Shown: positions 59,921 to 64,000 of the stretch, piece by piece
How positions within the stretch are numbered: the stretch's first letter is position 1
Layout: every line of letters starts with the position of its first letter
Assembly (NCBI GenBank): GCA_963854835.1
Contig: OY978529.1
Location: forward strand, 38,808,055 to 38,872,054
Source of the DNA: Megamerina dolium
Taxonomy: Eukaryota > Arthropoda > Insecta > Diptera > Megamerinidae
Length of the DNA: 64,000 nucleotides
Reading direction: 5' to 3'
Notes under the pieces: generated by a model
The model's input: the letters and a program-made list of their open reading frames with translations, nothing else
What the model was told of the DNA's origin: nothing
Database searches by the model: none
Position numbers and translations under genes: made by a program

Positions 59921-62257
59921 ATTTAATTCTAATTAATTACGTTCATAATTATAATTGTAATAACGAGTGTCGCAATTTGTTGATAATACAATAAGGTCCC
60001 ATTGACTATGTCTATTATTGTGGTTTTGCAAAATATTATTGCAAAACATTTGCGATAATTAAAGGAATCCTATATATTATTAAAAATTGTAAAACACATA
60101 ATGGAATACTATGCTATTTTAAATTTCACATCGGTTAACCAGACAACATAATTACAGTGCGAACAAGATGGCAAATTTCTTTAAGCAGTTGGTTCTGGAA
60201 TTAAGTAGCAAATTGTACGAATTAATTAATTTTTTGTTGTATTTTATTTTCTAACATTATTAGTTCAAAACAATGTGATGTAAATTGAGTTGGAGAAATA
60301 TAAAATAGCAGGGTTCTGTTATAAAGCCAAAAAAAAAAAAAAAACAAATTAACCTAGATGATTTGTTCGAATTTTTTAGTTCTTTTTTGTTTGTTTGTGA
60401 AATAAAAACAAAGGAATTAAAAACTTATAATAAACGATAAAATCCAAAACAGGGAAACCAGTATTTTATTAACATATTATGTATGTATTATAAATAACAA
60501 TTACGAGAACAGTGTAAGTTATTCTGTAATACACACTGCAAGTGAAAGATGCCGATACAGGTAAATTTTGAAAACAATGGATTCAAAGCAATTTCGTGTG
60601 TTTATTATTCATTACTTTTTTATGAAAAAAAAAAACCGTAAGCCAAAGCTCTACACCATCGAGACAAATGGTAGAGACGCCATTTCTTGACTTTATACGC
60701 GATAAACACCGATGACGCCCAAAACAGGGAGCGATCGCGGATAATATCAAAAAGAAAGCTGGCACCTTAAAGATATAGAAAGAACCTTCATTTTGCTCTA
60801 GGCAAAAAACTGTCGTAGCGGTTTAAATTTAAAAAAAAACTCAGGCGCTTTGGGAGCCATTATTCATTTCTTCTAAATCTAGTTATCCTTTGAATACTAA
60901 TCCACAACTTAAATATGGTTGTTGTACACTGAATAATTCTTTAGTTATGGCGGTTTAAAATTTGTGTAAAATTCCCTCGACTTTGTATGGGAGTCACATA
61001 ATGAAGTGGACGTGGTTTGCTGATTTTATGTTAGCTTATTAATCTAAGTGTCAAAAATGATTGATATAGAAAGAAGATTGACGAAGTTATAGTTTAAAAG
61101 AAATTCTGGCAATTTGTATGGGAGTTCTATAAAAAGTATGTATTGCTCGCTCATTTCACGCATTTCACTTGCTACATACTGTTGTCCTAGATATTATTTC
61201 AAGCGTGTTAAACATTTTGCAAACAACATTGACTGATTAATCTTATCCATACACTTCGATCAGAGGTAATTCGTCAAATTTCGTCAAAATAGCTCAATAT
61301 TTACTCAAGTTATCGTTCGAACCAGCCAGGTGACTGGCAGACGGACGGACGGATGGACGGACATCGATGATCAGGAATATATATATACTTACCTCCAGAG
61401 ATTCCTTCTGACCGAAATGAATATACCATGCACTCATACAGAGTATAAAAAAGTGCTTTTCACCAATGCACCGTGACTCCGTGGGTACCATCGCCAAATT
61501 GCACGAATTCCACATCCAATTGGTTCCGCACCCACACTGTATTTACCAGATTTGCCTCACAGGTACTTTATCTGTTCGTAGACCTCAAAAATCGCATCTT
61601 ATAATAAAAACTTTATTCTTTCGAGTTCGTTAAAACAAGGCAACTTAATAGAGAACTCAAGGAAAACATGGAAAATTTGCACTTTATTCAGAAAAGATAT
61701 TACAACCAGCACATTGCACTATTTCTTTATGGAAAAACCTTTACTATCACAAATTATCAGCTCTTTGGATTTTTACGGTGTCATTTTTGGATTCTTTTTC
61801 ACATAAATCGGGTTCGCAAACGCTTTCATGTCGAAATTTGTTGAATTTTGTTCGTTATTTTCTAAAAATTTCTATTGGTTTAAGAAACTAAAGGGTTAAT
61901 GATTGCACGAATGAATTCCTTATTTTGGTGATGACTATTATAATAAATACATAAAATTGAATTCATGTGCTTTATTTGCAAATATGTATTGAATAATATT
62001 TATTTAAATATATACAGGTACATACAATGTATTGTTTTTTTTTTTTCATAAATTCAATATTTATATAACATAAACCTCTAATATCATACATATATATAGT
62101 ACACACATATAAAGCTTCGCCCCTTCGCTCTTTTGCAAAACAAAACATTTTTTTTCCATTTTTTTTTTTGAATTCTTACAATGGAATTAAAACTTTGTGC
62201 TAAGGCAATATTTTTATACTATACGTTAGATAATTTAAATAACATTAATGTTTCTTT
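59921..62257. other. intergenic stretch between convergent Tim23 and Gpb5
   Basis: Tim23 and the hormone gene converge here. Part of it is the repeat at 60940-61445; the rest is AT-rich with no gene. The 3' UTR of the hormone gene must lie near 62000-62257. Confidence 0.35.
60940..61445. repeat. interspersed repeat with GGAC run
   Basis: Contains TTTGTATGGGAGT twice (about 60983 and 61116), GTTATCGTTCGAACCAGCCAG, and the run GACGGACGGACGGATGGACG (about 61334-61353), then AATATATATATACTTA. This arrangement is common in fly interspersed repeats; the family was not identified. Confidence 0.45.
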
Positions 62258-62846
62258 CTAATATTCCAATCCTTCTGAGTCCGAACCAGTAAGAGATATC
62301 ACAGTGCCAGTAGTATTCTCATCGATATTATTTTCTGGCGCCTCACAACTAGTATCCAATGTTGAGCAAGTATGACAATGACAACGCACAGCTTCCATGT
62401 ACTCATAACGACGTGCTTCATCAGCAGCTTCCGGATGACAATTGCGCAGTATAGCGACGGCAGATTGACGTTCAGCATGTACGCAGACCGGATGGAATGA
62501 ACGTTTATATGGAAATTTCCAATCGGATATCTCACTGGAGTCACATCGACCCCAACAAGACATTACACTGACATAATCCCAACATTCACGCCCTAAAACA
62601 TCAGCCTGGGTTACACGATATGTATAGAGCCGTCGATGGCAACCGAGTGGCGCAGCAGTGGGGCTGCTATTTATCGGTTTTACTTCTAATGTAGTCGAAT
62701 AAGTAGCACGGATGCCAGCAAGCGTAGTTAGTGTTAAAAATAAAAATGCACTAGAATGATAAATTAATTGGAGTATTTATGTTGGTAGTATAAATCATTT
62801 CAAAATTATGTATTCTTTTTTTAACATACGCTTCAGCACAAATCAT
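62258..62846 (-). CDS. Gpb5: glycoprotein hormone beta-5 (GPB5, thyrostimulin-type beta subunit), 169 aa
   Basis: Secreted cystine-knot subunit that pairs with GPA2 and signals through an LGR1-type receptor in insects. Two coding exons: 62846-62830 and 62750-62258, with a 79-bp intron (GTATGT to CTAG). The chosen ATG (62846-62844) gives a short signal peptide (hydrophobic AFLFLTLTTLAG, cleavage near residue 21). The mature part has ten cysteines (43, 62, 71, 75, 95, 110, 129, 131, 134, 141), including the knot motifs CWGRC (71-75) and CHC (129-131), plus RLYTYRVTQ, REC-WDYVSVMSCWGRC and YKRSFHPVCVH, typical of GPB5. It lacks the extra seat-belt cysteines of vertebrate gonadotropin beta chains. 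Possible N-glycosylation at Asn33 and Asn151. The frame stays open upstream of the chosen ATG, so a longer N-terminus is possible but would bury the signal peptide. Confidence 0.92.
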
Positions 62847-64000
62847 TTCTGTATCAGTGAATTTAATATCCAAGTTTTCGGATGTTCTAATGTCTCGTAT
62901 ATAATTCAAAATGACTTGTTGCTTCAGATGTCGTACATCTTTTATACTGACTTTCGAAGCAGACATTGAAATAGAAGAGGTAACAGTAGCAGCAGCATTA
63001 GCAGCAGCAGCAACAGCAATAATAGTGTTTAAGAATACATACATAAATTTGAATATATGAAAATTGTATGTACTAGTACTCGCATAATATTTAGAAAAAA
63101 GAAAGAAGGAGAAACAATATCCATGTTGTTTGTGTTTAAAAAACAAAAATAAAGAAAAGAAAAATGTTGTAACTGCCATCAAGTTAAGGATAACAATGCC
63201 CAATGGCAGCCATTTTATTTCTCTGCTGACGTAGAAGTTATACACATGTCGGGGGCGTTAATGTATGTACAATAAGAAAAGGGAAATGTTTATTTTTTTT
63301 TTGTAATAAATACTTATGTACAAATATAATTCAAGATCAAAAATATGCAAATTTGAAATTATTTATGGTTGTACGTAGGGATGATTTATATAAGATTATA
63401 GCAATGGCGACCTATCCTTATTTGTTCACGTTGCTCTTGCAATTTGATGCCAGACTAAAATGTCAAAAATGATATTTTACACATTTTAAAATTATTGCGT
63501 TGTTTTTGTTGTTGTTGTTATAATATTGCTATACCCTTCAGTCATGGTTGGAGGTACTTGTTTTATTTGTAGAAATGTTATATGTTTTAATCCAAATTAA
63601 AAAAAAAACCAAGCAATTGCACCTTAAATAAGTAGGGATGCCAAAGCTTTTTATGAAAAAATAGAAAATATTTTTAATAAAGTTAAGTAAATAATTAGCA
63701 TTAGAGACTTCGTAAAACCTCTGCCAGAGCTTTTTTTCTAGCAATATCAAGCATTGTGTAATTTGGTAAGTGTTGATAACATTTTTCTTATAAATATTTT
63801 CCTATTCCGAACAGCACAACTCTTCTGACCCTTCTTTTCTGAACCTGATCTCTTTTGCATACGATGCCGCAGAATTTTACTACTCCTGACTATATTTATG
63901 TATAACAGCTAAAATTGTATTTGGCTCGAGGTTTCATTAAATTCTCTGTTACAGCAAATAGATCCGTAGGATTTTCCACACACTTCGAACCTTTGTATTG
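62847..64000. other. upstream of Gpb5, AT-rich
   Basis: On the minus strand this is the 5' side of the hormone gene. A (GCT/GCA)n-rich patch at about 62985-63020 sits in an open frame with the first exon, but no domain is seen. Nothing else recognised up to the right edge. Confidence 0.3.

Noticed and set aside
62847..63245. N-terminal extension of the GPB5 frame (open up to 63245)
   Set aside because: It would place about 130 residues before a good signal peptide and includes Ala-repeat and intron-like sequence; the ATG at 62846 gives a normal secreted precursor.

Overview
The window is nuclear DNA from a higher fly (Diptera, Brachycera), probably a tephritid-like species. The evidence is AT-rich sequence, intron-split genes with GT/AG borders, insect-specific gene content and many fly-type mobile elements. 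Species is an inference; it cannot be read directly from the sequence.

Five protein-coding genes are supported. On the left, minus strand, is the 5' part of a UDP-N-acetylglucosamine pyrophosphorylase gene (mummy/UAP1 type): an upstream coding exon at 8292-8328 and a main exon at 4498-4839 that stops at the start of the nucleotide-binding loop; the rest lies past the left edge or was not found. At 18601-21282, plus strand, is an 893-residue single-exon coiled-coil protein whose first residues resemble vertebrate HMMR/RHAMM and whose tail carries TP sites and a KEN box. A five-exon Nudix hydrolase gene (DUF4743/Nudix, CG12567-like) runs on the minus strand from 56862 down to 37098, with a 16-kb first intron. 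At 58937-59876, plus strand, is a complete four-exon Tim23. At 62846-62258, minus strand, is a two-exon glycoprotein hormone beta-5 (GPB5) gene. These genes do not form a pathway; they share a repeat-rich neighbourhood that looks like pericentromeric or otherwise repeat-tolerant DNA.

Most of the rest is mobile and repetitive DNA. Region by region: 1-3.5 kb, a degenerate satellite in two opposite blocks with a short mariner/Tc1-type deletion derivative between them; 3.5-9.1 kb, mmy introns with a SINE; 9.1-12.2 kb, a truncated jockey-like LINE with a 13-bp target duplication, a transposon relic and an RTE-like LINE end; 13.3-13.7 kb, a hAT-like MITE; 15.7-17 kb, an old mariner copy with a SINE inserted in it; 21.5-22.7 kb, a mariner copy with both ends; 24-30.7 kb, an inverted-repeat element, SINE, mariner and LINE relics; 31-37 kb, very AT-rich DNA with a minisatellite and local duplications; 37.6-39.1 kb, an RTE-like LINE inside the Nudix gene; 41.6-53.2 kb, a series of transposons, SINEs and LINEs filling Nudix intron 1.

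The less expected items are the HMMR-like protein, a tRNA-derived SINE family with seven recognisable copies, several bounded MITEs with visible target duplications, and an in-frame alternative N-terminal exon for mummy. No prokaryotic-type system, CRISPR array, rRNA or genuine tRNA gene was seen.
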